Part shown: piece after piece, positions 1 to 7,616 of the stretch
Position numbering within the stretch: the stretch's first letter is position 1
How the letters are laid out: the number at the start of each line of letters is the position of its first letter
Assembly: GCF_018100925.1 (NCBI RefSeq)
Contig: NZ_JAGJEH010000002.1
Span: forward strand, 620,001-684,000
Reading direction: 5' to 3'
Length of the DNA stretch: 64,000 bases
DNA from: Pseudoalteromonas luteoviolacea
Lineage (GTDB): Bacteria; Pseudomonadota; Gammaproteobacteria; Enterobacterales; Alteromonadaceae
Notes under the pieces: model-generated
The model's database searches: none
What the model saw: only the letters and a program-made list of their open reading frames with translations
What the model was told of the DNA's origin: nothing
Made by a program: the position numbers and the translations under genes

Positions 1-486
1 ACGCCTTTGACGGTTTTGCAAGATATTATTCGCTCGAAAACGGCTTCGCTGACTGAAAATCACCGCTTTGAGCAAGTGCATATTATGGAATTGGCACACT
101 ATGAGCACGCCCAAGCTTATATCGAGGTGGATGCATTTACCCAAATCGTTATCAATATAACTGACAATGCGGTTAAGTTTTTCGAATCAGCTGGTATTGA
201 CGATCCAGCTAGAAGAAAGATTGAGTTTACTTTTCGTAAACATCCCACACATAAGGGAATGGTGCAATTGGAGATCCGAGACTACGGAAATGGCATCAGT
301 AAAGCGCAAGAGGAAAAAATCTTTGAGTTGTTTTATCGAGGAAGCAGTGAGTTAACGCGAAACTCGAAGGGAACCGGTATTGGTTTAGCTTTAGTGCGTG
401 AGCTGGTATTAGCGCAACAAGGCGAGATCCAAGTGCAAGCTCGGCACCCCGGGCTTGCAATGTTGGTCTCATTTCCGATGAGGTAA
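1..486 (+). CDS. Sensor histidine kinase, C-terminal ATPase domain (5' end outside window)
   Basis: This is the end of a two-component sensor kinase; the reading frame is open at base 1, so the sensor part and the phospho-accepting His lie outside the window. What remains is the HATPase_c (GHKL) domain. It shows an N box (NITDNAVKF), a G1 box (DYGNGIS), an F-box-like LFYRG stretch and a G2 box (GTGIGLALV), which together bind ATP and transfer phosphate to the His of the dimerisation domain. The protein ends shortly after the domain, so no receiver is fused at the C terminus. The signal sensed cannot be read from this fragment. No response regulator follows it here; the next gene is an oxidase with its own leader. 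Confidence 0.9.
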   Translation, partial: TPLTVLQDIIRSKTASLTENHRFEQVHIMELAHYEHAQAYIEVDAFTQIVINITDNAVKFFESAGIDDPARRKIEFTFRKHPTHKGMVQLEIRDYGNGISKAQEEKIFELFYRGSSELTRNSKGTGIGLALVRELVLAQQGEIQVQARHPGLAMLVSFPMR

Positions 487-528
487 ATACACTTTCAAAG
501 CGACCGAACTATGTGAATTTACCCGAGT

Positions 529-541
529 CCCTGTAACAGGG
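529..541. promoter_or_regulatory. 13-bp perfect palindrome CCCTGT-A-ACAGGG
   Basis: Two 6-base arms flank a single A, about 65 bases before the start of the FAD oxidase gene. The one-base centre is too tight for a stable hairpin, so a protein-binding site is more likely than a terminator. No known operator was recognised. Confidence 0.3.
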
Positions 542-606
542 TGTAATGGTTTTATATCAAGCCCCAACCCACAATAAAAACATTAAATGTGTACAAAAAG
601 GAATGT

Positions 607-2313
607 ATGACAATGTTTTTAACAGCGAGTCAAAAAGATAACATCCAGACGATAGTTGGTTGCGATAGTGTGTTTTTTCCTTCTGCCGATCTAAATAATC
701 AAGAAGATCAATACAATCAATCTCGTAAAGTATTCAATCGAAAATTCGACTTTGTGCCAAGTGCGGTTGTGCAAGTTACTAACACAGTACAAGTTGCTCA
801 TTTGGTTGCCTATGCAGAGCAAGAAGGTATTGGCTTTACGGTTAAATCAGGTGGTCATGACCATGAAGGAGAGTGTGTTTCAACTGCCAAAGTATTAATT
901 GATTTTTGTCGCATGAATGAGGTTAACGTTTTTGAGAATAAAAAGTTTGTTAGCATACAACCAGGAGCAAAGTTCAAAAAAATTAAAACGGAGTTGGATA
1001 AGAGCCACTTAGGGATTCCGCACGGAACCTGTCAGACCGTTGCTATTGCAGGTTACACCATGGGGGGAGGCTGGGGGCCTTGGACTCGAAAATATGGGAT
1101 GGGGTGTGAGCACCTTGTTGGCGCGACTATGGTACTTGGAGATGGGACGATTGCCTTCCTCGGTCAAAGTTCAACCGTCCATCGCGAAAAAATAACCAAA
1201 AATGGATTAAAAGTAATATTTAACGACGACTTAAACAGCCCATTACTTCGTGCTCTGAGAGGCGGAGGCGGCCTTAGTTATGGAATTGTCACTGAGTTCA
1301 TTTTCGAGCCCTTTGAGTTACCAGATATTGCGCAAAGTTTTGTGATCAAAAAGAGCGATATCCCCGCATTTGATAACCTCAAAGCAACAGATGTGATAGC
1401 AGCTTGGGAGTCGTTGACCAGTGCAGGGAAAAACCCGAATTTGATTGGCACTAATTTGAAGGTCAATGCAAAAGGGGTTGCCTGTGAGTCTGAGATTACC
1501 CCGAATGCGGTATTGGATTGGCAATTGAATGGACATTTTGGCGGTACTTCAGAAGAGCTTGAGCGCATGTTGAAGCAGTGGGGCGGTGATATTATCGGCT
1601 TGATTCAGCAAGATCCAACGCTATCCGATGACGCCAAGAAACAGCAAATCGATGATTTAACCAAGGAGCTGACCCAGTTTTATAATAAAGTGTGCTCCAA
1701 CAGTGTCCTTTATAGCAGAAGCGCCAATACATCTGGGTATACATTGAGCTTTGAAGCGTGGGATAGAGAATTAAACGGCATAGAGTTAGAAACTGATGAG
1801 CCCGCACCGCATAAAATTACCTCTCGTATGCCGACTCGGGATTGGGGGCATCAAAGCCGAATTGCTTTAGTTAAATCACTCCAGTCGACATTACTATACC
1901 GGGATAAAGAGGATACCAATATCTCGGCATACATCACACTTGGCGCTATAAGTGGGGAATATTATGGTAGTAAACCTGCTGATGCCGCATTGCATAAAAT
2001 AAGGTGCACATTCCCGTATCAAGACCGGCCATTTACAATTCAATACCAAGCTTGGTGGGACCAGCCTGAGAAAGATCATCCTGTTGAAAAAGAAATCATG
2101 ACGCGCTTTTATGAGAATAGAGCACAAGATTGGATAGAATCATGCCGAAGCTATGACATTCCACATACCAAAGGGTCTTTTATTAGTTTTAAAGATGCAG
2201 CGGTTGAAACAAAGGATTATTTTGGTGACAGTTACAATGAATTAATCGATACCAAGTGCCACTATAGCAAAGATGCTAAGTGCCTATTTAGAAGCCGTAA
2301 AACGATTATTTAA
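607..2313 (+). CDS. FAD-linked oxidase, berberine-bridge-enzyme type
   Basis: A flavoprotein oxidase of the FAD_binding_4 plus BBE family, about 569 residues. It would oxidise an alcohol, sugar or similar small molecule and pass the electrons to O2 or another acceptor; the substrate cannot be told. The PP-loop motif GGHDHEG contains His84, and GTCQTV contains Cys142. These match the two residues that hold FAD covalently in bicovalent BBE-type enzymes. The glycine-rich GYTMGGGWG follows, and the C terminus has the usual SYNELIDTKCHY-like BBE ending. I chose ATG at 607 because AAAAGGA lies just before it; an in-frame GTG at 589 has no good ribosome site. No signal peptide is visible, which suggests a cytoplasmic enzyme. 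It stands alone, with long flanking spacers. Confidence 0.88.
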   Translation: MTMFLTASQKDNIQTIVGCDSVFFPSADLNNQEDQYNQSRKVFNRKFDFVPSAVVQVTNTVQVAHLVAYAEQEGIGFTVKSGGHDHEGECVSTAKVLIDFCRMNEVNVFENKKFVSIQPGAKFKKIKTELDKSHLGIPHGTCQTVAIAGYTMGGGWGPWTRKYGMGCEHLVGATMVLGDGTIAFLGQSSTVHREKITKNGLKVIFNDDLNSPLLRALRGGGGLSYGIVTEFIFEPFELPDIAQSFVIKKSDIPAFDNLKATDVIAAWESLTSAGKNPNLIGTNLKVNAKGVACESEITPNAVLDWQLNGHFGGTSEELERMLKQWGGDIIGLIQQDPTLSDDAKKQQIDDLTKELTQFYNKVCSNSVLYSRSANTSGYTLSFEAWDRELNGIELETDEPAPHKITSRMPTRDWGHQSRIALVKSLQSTLLYRDKEDTNISAYITLGAISGEYYGSKPADAALHKIRCTFPYQDRPFTIQYQAWWDQPEKDHPVEKEIMTRFYENRAQDWIESCRSYDIPHTKGSFISFKDAAVETKDYFGDSYNELIDTKCHYSKDAKCLFRSRKTII

Positions 2314-2709
2314 TTCGCTCTAGTGAGCTAACCAAGTTGGAATAACCCTAGCTTTATTTACTGGTTGGGGTTATTAAAACCTGTTGAGTAAAAGCGTTTT
2401 CAATGAAAATGTTAGCGATAAAAAACGCAGTTAATGATTTTTCCTGATGGCGACGTTTTATTCTAAAACGCCCCTTTCAAATATAGCACTAGTAAGAATC
2501 TTAGTGTTCATTTGATGATGGATATAAGGAGTTCTGCGTGTACTTGCCCAGATAGAGCGCCAATTGTGAGGTGCTTTATATACTTTGCCATGACACCTAT
2601 CTGGCAGTTGTGAACATTTTTATATCTGTTTATGCAATGCTTGATGTTTAGTTTAATCCCAGATAAATTCGCTACAGAAGCATGTTTCGGTCAAGAAGTA
2701 AGGATAAAA
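2314..2709. other. 396-bp spacer with a possible terminator and a structured element
   Basis: No convincing gene. AATAACCC (2341-2348) and GGGTTATT (2368-2375) could pair behind the oxidase gene, but no T tract follows. Further on, CCAGATAG (2548-2555) pairs with CTATCTGG (2597-2604), and AGGTG (2569-2573) with CACCT (2594-2598), so 2546-2605 could fold as RNA. Confidence 0.4.
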
Positions 2710-3063
2710 ATGGAAAAACTATTCTCATATGGCACATTACAATTAGAACAGGTTCAAATTGAAACATTTGGTCGCATACTCACAGGTCACAAAGACAAAC
2801 TGATAGGTCATGTTCTCAGCGAAGTTAAAATTAACGATGCTGAAGTGATAAAAACCAGTGGTAAAGATATACACCCAATTTTGAAATATACCGGGAATGA
2901 CACCGATATTGTAGATGGTACTGTGTTTGATATAACGCCTTCAGAACTGTCCCAGGCCGATGAGTACGAAGTAGATGAATATGTACGTGTAGCGGGCCAG
3001 TTTCAGTCGGGAATGCAAGCGTGGGCTTATGTGTGTGCAGCAACAGAGTCTGCAAGAGCATAA
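2710..3063 (+). CDS. Gamma-glutamylcyclotransferase/AIG2-like protein
   Basis: A small protein of 117 residues with the fold-defining YGTLQ motif near the N terminus (residues 7-11) and an acidic ADEYEVDEY stretch that contains the position of the catalytic Glu in this family. Such proteins release 5-oxoproline from gamma-glutamyl amines or peptides, but many family members have no assigned substrate. I start at the ATG at 2710, which has AAGG just upstream; an in-frame ATG at 2632 adds 26 residues that do not belong to the fold. It is followed 30 bases later by an unrelated lipoprotein gene on the same strand. Confidence 0.8.
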   Translation: MEKLFSYGTLQLEQVQIETFGRILTGHKDKLIGHVLSEVKINDAEVIKTSGKDIHPILKYTGNDTDIVDGTVFDITPSELSQADEYEVDEYVRVAGQFQSGMQAWAYVCAATESARA

Positions 3064-3093
3064 CGTAGGGCAACGGTTAAAAGAGGCTGTATC

Positions 3094-4050
3094 TTGGCGT
3101 TTATATTAAAGGTTGGAATTGCGAGTTGCCTATTATGGTTAGTGGGGTGCTCTGATAGTCCACAACACGCTGATCCTGATTTTAAGCCGAAGAATAGTAC
3201 CCCTCGCTTTGTAGAGCATAACAGTCCGGTTGTGTTTATCGATCAAGCACATCATAACTTTTTAACTCTTAATGGGCGTTATAAACCTTTTGCGCGAGTA
3301 CTAGAAAGTGACGGCTATACAGTCCAACCTAATCGCCACACATTATCCTTAGCAAGCTTGAGTAATATTGATGTTTTAGTTATTGCCAATGCGCTCGATA
3401 GAAAGAGAAGTGATTTTCGACCGCCATATAGCCAAGCTTTTACTAATGGCGAAATCGCTGATATAAAAACTTGGGTAAGCAAAGGAGGGGCTTTATTCTT
3501 GGTCGCAGATCATGCGCCGTTTCCAAAAGTCATCGAAAACCTTGCCGAGGCATTTGGATTTGAATTCTCAAATGGTCATGTAGGCGACGCTGTTTTTAAT
3601 AGGCAGCAAGGAACCCTGGCTGCGCATCCTATAACCGAAGCGCCGTTGAAGGTGACGGCCAATATTTACGGTGTAGCGATACATGATGCCATGCATGCTA
3701 AGGCGACAGAAAGTTATATTGACCAAATTCGCTCCTTTGGTGGTTCGGCTTTTAAACCGCCCAGCGAAGCGCTCTCGTTGCTTTCCATGAAAGCCGGGAG
3801 CGTCTCTATAGTACCAAGCGTGCCATTTGAGGTTAATGCGAATACCAAACGAATTATCATCGACGGCTGGAGCCAAGGTGCTGTGATGGAACTTGGGCGA
3901 GGTCGAGTCGCTGTGTTTGCAGAGGGCATGATGTTTTCGTCACAAATAGATAGAAAAACAGGGAAAAAGCTTGGACTAACCTCACAAGGTGCTGAGCAGA
4001 ACGAGCGCTTTTTATTGAATGTGATGGCGTGGTTGGTTAAAGAACTTTAG
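3094..4050 (+). CDS. Lipoprotein with a DUF4350/GATase-like domain
   Basis: A 318-residue exported protein. The N terminus is a lipoprotein signal with lipobox LVGC (Cys near residue 19). The rest resembles DUF4350-type proteins related to the class I glutamine amidotransferase fold: VLVIANALD, then GGALFLVADHAPFP, and a late GRVAVFAEGMMFSSQ strand. No catalytic Cys-His-Glu triad is evident, so it may bind rather than hydrolyse something. The start is TTG at 3094 with AAGAGG seven bases upstream. It may be co-transcribed with the preceding cyclotransferase-like gene (30-base gap). Exact function unknown. Confidence 0.75.
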   Translation: MAFILKVGIASCLLWLVGCSDSPQHADPDFKPKNSTPRFVEHNSPVVFIDQAHHNFLTLNGRYKPFARVLESDGYTVQPNRHTLSLASLSNIDVLVIANALDRKRSDFRPPYSQAFTNGEIADIKTWVSKGGALFLVADHAPFPKVIENLAEAFGFEFSNGHVGDAVFNRQQGTLAAHPITEAPLKVTANIYGVAIHDAMHAKATESYIDQIRSFGGSAFKPPSEALSLLSMKAGSVSIVPSVPFEVNANTKRIIIDGWSQGAVMELGRGRVAVFAEGMMFSSQIDRKTGKKLGLTSQGAEQNERFLLNVMAWLVKEL

Positions 4051-4085
4051 CTTATGGTGTTTGTGTTATTTGGTTGCTATTTTAT

Positions 4086-4496
4086 CTATTTATTGCTGGG
4101 CCATAGCAACTGAGAGCCGCGGTAGCGCTCATTTTGTTTTGTAAATGTATAGATGATAAGACCTGCCTTAGCATCTAATGAACCAGGACTCCAAATGATA
4201 AAAGCGTTTGATTGCCCACCTAAATATTTATACTGATAAGGCTCTCCCCATGGATCGAGTGGTATAGTGTCTATCATTTTTGGCGTTGTTTGGGTGAGTA
4301 TATTGAGCGCTTTAATTTCACTGATATCTTTTTTTTCTAGCTTTTCATACTGCGTTATGGCCTGACCCAATTGCTGAATATCTAGTTTTGTTATGTCGCC
4401 ACGAGAAGAGGGAGAGTAAAAAGGTTTAGGCAAAAAAAGTGATATGGCAAATGCAATTGTCAGTAATGCCACAATAAAAGTAAAAAATTTCTTCAA
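4086..4496 (-). CDS. GspG-C-terminal-like exported or membrane-anchored protein
   Basis: A 136-residue protein with one N-terminal hydrophobic segment (about residues 5-23) and a C-terminal part like the calcium-binding domain of type II secretion major pseudopilin GspG: LGQAITQYE, IDTIPLDPWGEPYQYKYLGG, IIWSPGSLD. It lacks the prepilin peptidase site (no G-F-T-L-x-E), so it is probably not assembled as a pilin. No type II secretion genes are nearby. The next gene on the same strand is a clear paralogue, so the pair arose by duplication. Role unknown. Confidence 0.7.
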   Translation of the reverse strand: MKKFFTFIVALLTIAFAISLFLPKPFYSPSSRGDITKLDIQQLGQAITQYEKLEKKDISEIKALNILTQTTPKMIDTIPLDPWGEPYQYKYLGGQSNAFIIWSPGSLDAKAGLIIYTFTKQNERYRGSQLLWPSNK

Positions 4497-4535
4497 CTTT
4501 ATACATCCGCAAATGGTTTGAGTTTAAAGCTAGAC

Positions 4536-4969
4536 TCAAAATAATTGGCCTTTAGTTGGTTCCATCAGAGTAGCAGTGTAACGTCCATCGCGTTTTTCAA
4601 AGGCATACATGATCAACCCAGAATCTGAATCAATAGATCCCGAGCTCCAAATAATAAAGGTAGCTGACCTACCACCTAAATATTTATACCCATATTGCTG
4701 ACCCCATGGATCATCTGGCAATGCGTACAGTATTGCTGGAGTGCTCTGCTTAAGTTGAGAGATATCTTTGAGCGTTTTGATATTTTTACCGAGGATGCTT
4801 TCATATAACTCGATAGCCTGACCCAATTGCATAATATCTGACTCGACTTTATTAATTGTGCAAGAGCCACAATAAAGGGCCTGTGGCACTAAGGTCGATA
4901 GGAAAAAAGCATTAGTAGAAACCCTATCAAATAGACCAAGCACCTCTTCAGTATCCCATTCCTTTGCAT
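4536..4969 (-). pseudogene. Frameshifted paralogue of the GspG-like protein
   Basis: Reading from ATG at 4969 (GGAG seven bases upstream) gives MQRNGILKRCLVYLIGFLL, a fair signal or anchor segment, but the frame stops soon after. The body of the protein (LGQAIELYE, PDDPWGQQYGYKYLGG, IIWSSGSID) is in another frame, which has only a poorly placed GTG at 4943. The two frames meet at a run of six A on the plus strand (4903-4908, T on the coding strand). Adding one T joins them into a protein that aligns with the neighbouring paralogue throughout. It may be a real inactivating mutation, a slippage site or a sequencing error. Confidence 0.7.
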
Positions 4970-5089
4970 TTTAGACTCCACACATGTTGCTGTAGCAAGC
5001 AGTAACTTACTGCTTTGATATGAATCTAGAATTAATCAAAGTGTGGGATAAGTAATCATCAGGCTAACATGTCATCGTCGTGCCACAGT

Positions 5090-6112
5090 TTACAAAGCAT
5101 ACTGGGCCCGCCACTTAGTTGGTGTGGTGCCTAGTTGCTTTTTGAACTCAATATAAAAAGAACTCTTGTTGTTAAAACCGCTATCGAGTGCAATTTGAGT
5201 GATATTGTCTCGGGACGTTGTCTGCTTTAAGAGTTGGCAGGCAAAGCTGATACGATATTCATTGAGTAGAGCGTAAAAGCTTTTATTCATATGCTCATTG
5301 AGTAATTCAGAAGTTTGATGCTGGCTGAGTCCCAGTAGTTCAGCCAGTTGTTTTAGTGTCAATTGGTTATCTAGGAAAATGTGCTCCTGTTCAAGCAAAC
5401 GCTTTAGATCATGACGACAGCTTTGAACAAGTGACGGACTAAGCTGAAGTTGTTTTTTTGTCGATTCAACTTCCTGCACTTGAATATATTGTGTTTGCTG
5501 AATGCGATATGCGGCGGCAAAGGAGAATGTCAGCAGGTAGAGACATACGGTAATGTTTAAACTGAGCCACAAAGGATAAAGCCATACAGAGCTGCTTAAA
5601 TACGCAACAGCGACCCCTCCGTTTAGGCTCACCACAAATACCACCCAAGTGAATAGCCACTTATTTTGTTTGAGTAGTGTGGCACTTTTTGTTGAACGAC
5701 TTTGCCACATTGCCGTCACGTAACTGAACATTAGACCAAAATAAATGGTGTGCATTAACTGGGCTTGGGTGTGAATACCAACCACTTTAACGATAAGGAA
5801 AATTGAAAATGGCACACAGTGAAGTAATACGGTAGCAAGCTTTGGTTTGGCGTCGAAGCGATAAAATAAAAAGCACAAACCGCAAAATAGTAACATACAG
5901 TTGTTGGCTATTTGCGAGATTAATACCGAGTGGATATTAAATTTGAGTTGAATGTAGCTGGTGAAAGGGATCAGCATCAAAACCAAGTTGGCTGATGTTA
6001 AAAAGTACATGCCTTTATCAAAGCTTTGTTCGTACCTTAGCATCATACCAACACAAAATAGGGCGATTAAGCACGATACGAGATAAAACTCCTGTTGCAG
6101 TTCAAGCCACAT
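5090..6112 (-). CDS. Membrane-anchored AraC-family transcriptional regulator
   Basis: A 340-residue regulator. The first about 210 residues form six or seven hydrophobic helices, and the last about 100 residues carry the two helix-turn-helix motifs of AraC/XylS proteins (LTLKQLAELLGLSQHQTSELLN and ITQIALDSGFNNKSSFYIEFKK, ending GTTPTKWR). This build is common in marine gammaproteobacteria and lets a membrane sensor act directly at DNA. The ligand is unknown. It is divergent from the SnoaL/CBM gene at 6304, and the 191-bp gap holds a 20-bp perfect palindrome, so it may regulate that gene or itself. Confidence 0.88.
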   Translation of the reverse strand: MWLELQQEFYLVSCLIALFCVGMMLRYEQSFDKGMYFLTSANLVLMLIPFTSYIQLKFNIHSVLISQIANNCMLLFCGLCFLFYRFDAKPKLATVLLHCVPFSIFLIVKVVGIHTQAQLMHTIYFGLMFSYVTAMWQSRSTKSATLLKQNKWLFTWVVFVVSLNGGVAVAYLSSSVWLYPLWLSLNITVCLYLLTFSFAAAYRIQQTQYIQVQEVESTKKQLQLSPSLVQSCRHDLKRLLEQEHIFLDNQLTLKQLAELLGLSQHQTSELLNEHMNKSFYALLNEYRISFACQLLKQTTSRDNITQIALDSGFNNKSSFYIEFKKQLGTTPTKWRAQYAL

Positions 6113-6159
6113 AATTAAAATTATCCTTGGTCAGGTTGTGCCATCAAACATAGCAAGCA

Positions 6160-6179
6160 GTCAATTTAGCTAAATTGAC
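6160..6179. promoter_or_regulatory. 20-bp perfect palindrome in a divergent promoter region
   Basis: The sequence is GTCAATTTAGCTAAATTGAC, symmetrical over all 20 bases, between the AraC-type regulator and the SnoaL/CBM gene. Its right end forms part of TTGACA (6175-6180), which could be a -35 box. A dimeric regulator bound here would block that promoter. The first 12 bases recur at 20963-20974. Confidence 0.5.
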
Positions 6180-6303
6180 AACTGTAATCATCTGATACAT
6201 ATCGATATTAATTCAAAAAACTCCTATTTTATCAAGATGGAATAAATTGCTGAGCAAAGCTTTAAGACTAAAAAGGTGATAAATACAACGACTAGGAGTC
6301 ATC

Positions 6304-6948
6304 ATGAAATCTCTTCAAGCAAGTTTAATCTTATTGGGGTCGAGTGTTCTGAGCTTTAACGGCAATGCACAAGTGCTAACTGAGATGCAGGTCGAGCAAG
6401 TAAAACAAAACGTATTAACTTATATGAGCAGTTGGAATTTACAGCACGGGGAAGATCGAGTCAGTAATCTGGAGCGTGCCATTAATCCCGGCTTTCGTTA
6501 CCAAGATCCGACAACAGCCGGGTACTTGGTTGGCGGTGCGCAAAATGTCAGCAATTGGATCGGTGGATTTCAAGGGCAAATGCGCGACTTTGGACTCTGG
6601 CCTGTGGATGCAACTTTGGTGTCGAATATTGAAATTCATGGTAGCGTTGAAAATACGCATATAAGATTCAATTGGCATATTTCCGCGTTTGACGGTGCGG
6701 TGACCGTGGCTGAAGGTGTGGACTATGGTACTGCATCAAACTTAAAGTTGGACTCAATCACTGGCTTTTTTGGGCCGTTAATACCACTTTGTAAGGCCCC
6801 GGATTGGCAATCTGGCAGTACTTATTTAAGAGATGAGCAGGTGTCTTTTGAACGGGCGATTTACAAAGCGAGTTGGTGGACTCAAGCATCTCCAGTCCAA
6901 GATCCTGATGCGTGGGTTAAGCTAACTGACTGTAGCGAAACCCCCTAA
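6304..6948 (+). CDS. Secreted SnoaL-like protein with C-terminal chitin-binding module
   Basis: A 214-residue exported protein. Residues 1-23 are a signal peptide (cut likely after FNGNA). Residues about 25-155 resemble the SnoaL/NTF2-like fold, a cone-shaped domain used by small enzymes and binding proteins. Residues about 160-210 look like a family 5/12 carbohydrate-binding module: W-x-S-G-x-x-Y, then an aromatic-rich IYKASWWT and a final W. That module usually binds chitin or cellulose. AGGAG lies six bases before the ATG. The combination suggests a small secreted protein that sticks to a polysaccharide, but the activity of the first domain is unknown. Confidence 0.72.
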   Translation: MKSLQASLILLGSSVLSFNGNAQVLTEMQVEQVKQNVLTYMSSWNLQHGEDRVSNLERAINPGFRYQDPTTAGYLVGGAQNVSNWIGGFQGQMRDFGLWPVDATLVSNIEIHGSVENTHIRFNWHISAFDGAVTVAEGVDYGTASNLKLDSITGFFGPLIPLCKAPDWQSGSTYLRDEQVSFERAIYKASWWTQASPVQDPDAWVKLTDCSETP

Positions 6949-6965
6949 CTATTAGCAATCGTCTC

Positions 6966-6993
6966 AGAGCGGCTGGTTAAGGCTGCTCTTTTT
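6966..6993 (+). terminator. Rho-independent terminator after the SnoaL/CBM gene
   Basis: AGAGCGGC (6966-6973) pairs with GCTGCTCT (6982-6989), with one G-U pair, over an eight-base loop and is followed by a T run. Confidence 0.8.
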
Positions 6994-7073
6994 AGTGTTC
7001 AGAAATATTTGAAACTTTATATCTTGGCGCTAAGATAAGAATGTATCTTGGTACAGAAATAAAGGAATATTTT

Positions 7074-7580
7074 ATGGACAACAAGCATTATATCGTCGAC
7101 CGCACCCTCCATTGGTTTGCTGCTTTTTTGATTTTATTTATTTTGATGAATATGAGTGCGCAAATTCATACCATCGACTACCAAATTAAAGGCCAAGAAT
7201 TACATCGTCAGGAGTCAATTCAAACTCATGCATTGATGGCATTAGGTGTATTTACTTTGGTTTTGACCCGGCTAATTTGGGAAAAGCTATTTAGCGGAAA
7301 ATTGACAAGACAGTCAATACAAAGCCGTGCGCACGCAATTTTGGTAAAAATAGTACATGGGGGTTTTTATTTAATTTTATCAGGGCTGGTGGTTACCGGA
7401 GTTGGTATGGCAATAAATGCTGAAGTAGTTATTTATTTGTTCGGCGTGCAATTCTCAGATGCGGTCAGTCGAGATGGTCATTTTTATGCCAGTATGCTCG
7501 ATATACATTTAATGTTGATAGACACTTTGTGGTGGGTGATCGCCGCTCATTTTGCAGGGGTTTTGTACGCTCGTCGGTAG
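7074..7580 (+). CDS. Cytochrome b561-type membrane protein
   Basis: A 168-residue protein with four hydrophobic helices. His residues sit at the helix ends and inside the helices (RTLHWFAAF, QTHALMALG, VKIVHGGFY, DIHLML, AAHFAG), as expected for the di-haem b of the bacterial cytochrome b561 family. These proteins move electrons between quinol and periplasmic acceptors, often disposing of superoxide. I use ATG at 7074, eight bases after AAAGGA, and not the in-frame ATG at 7041. Monocistronic; a hairpin separates it from the convergent aminotransferase gene. Confidence 0.85.
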   Translation: MDNKHYIVDRTLHWFAAFLILFILMNMSAQIHTIDYQIKGQELHRQESIQTHALMALGVFTLVLTRLIWEKLFSGKLTRQSIQSRAHAILVKIVHGGFYLILSGLVVTGVGMAINAEVVIYLFGVQFSDAVSRDGHFYASMLDIHLMLIDTLWWVIAAHFAGVLYARR

Positions 7581-7590
7581 CGATTCGCAT

Positions 7591-7609
7591 GGGGTGGAAG
7601 ACCCACCCC
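7591..7609. terminator. Hairpin between convergent genes
   Basis: GGGGTGG (7591-7597) pairs perfectly with CCACCCC (7603-7609) across a five-base loop. No long T tract on either side. It sits between the cytochrome b561 and aminotransferase stop codons. Confidence 0.55.
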
Positions 7610-7616
7610 GTGTATC

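Noticed and set aside
4086-4969. GspG-like genes as part of a type II secretion system
   Set aside because: No prepilin cleavage site and no other secretion genes nearby.
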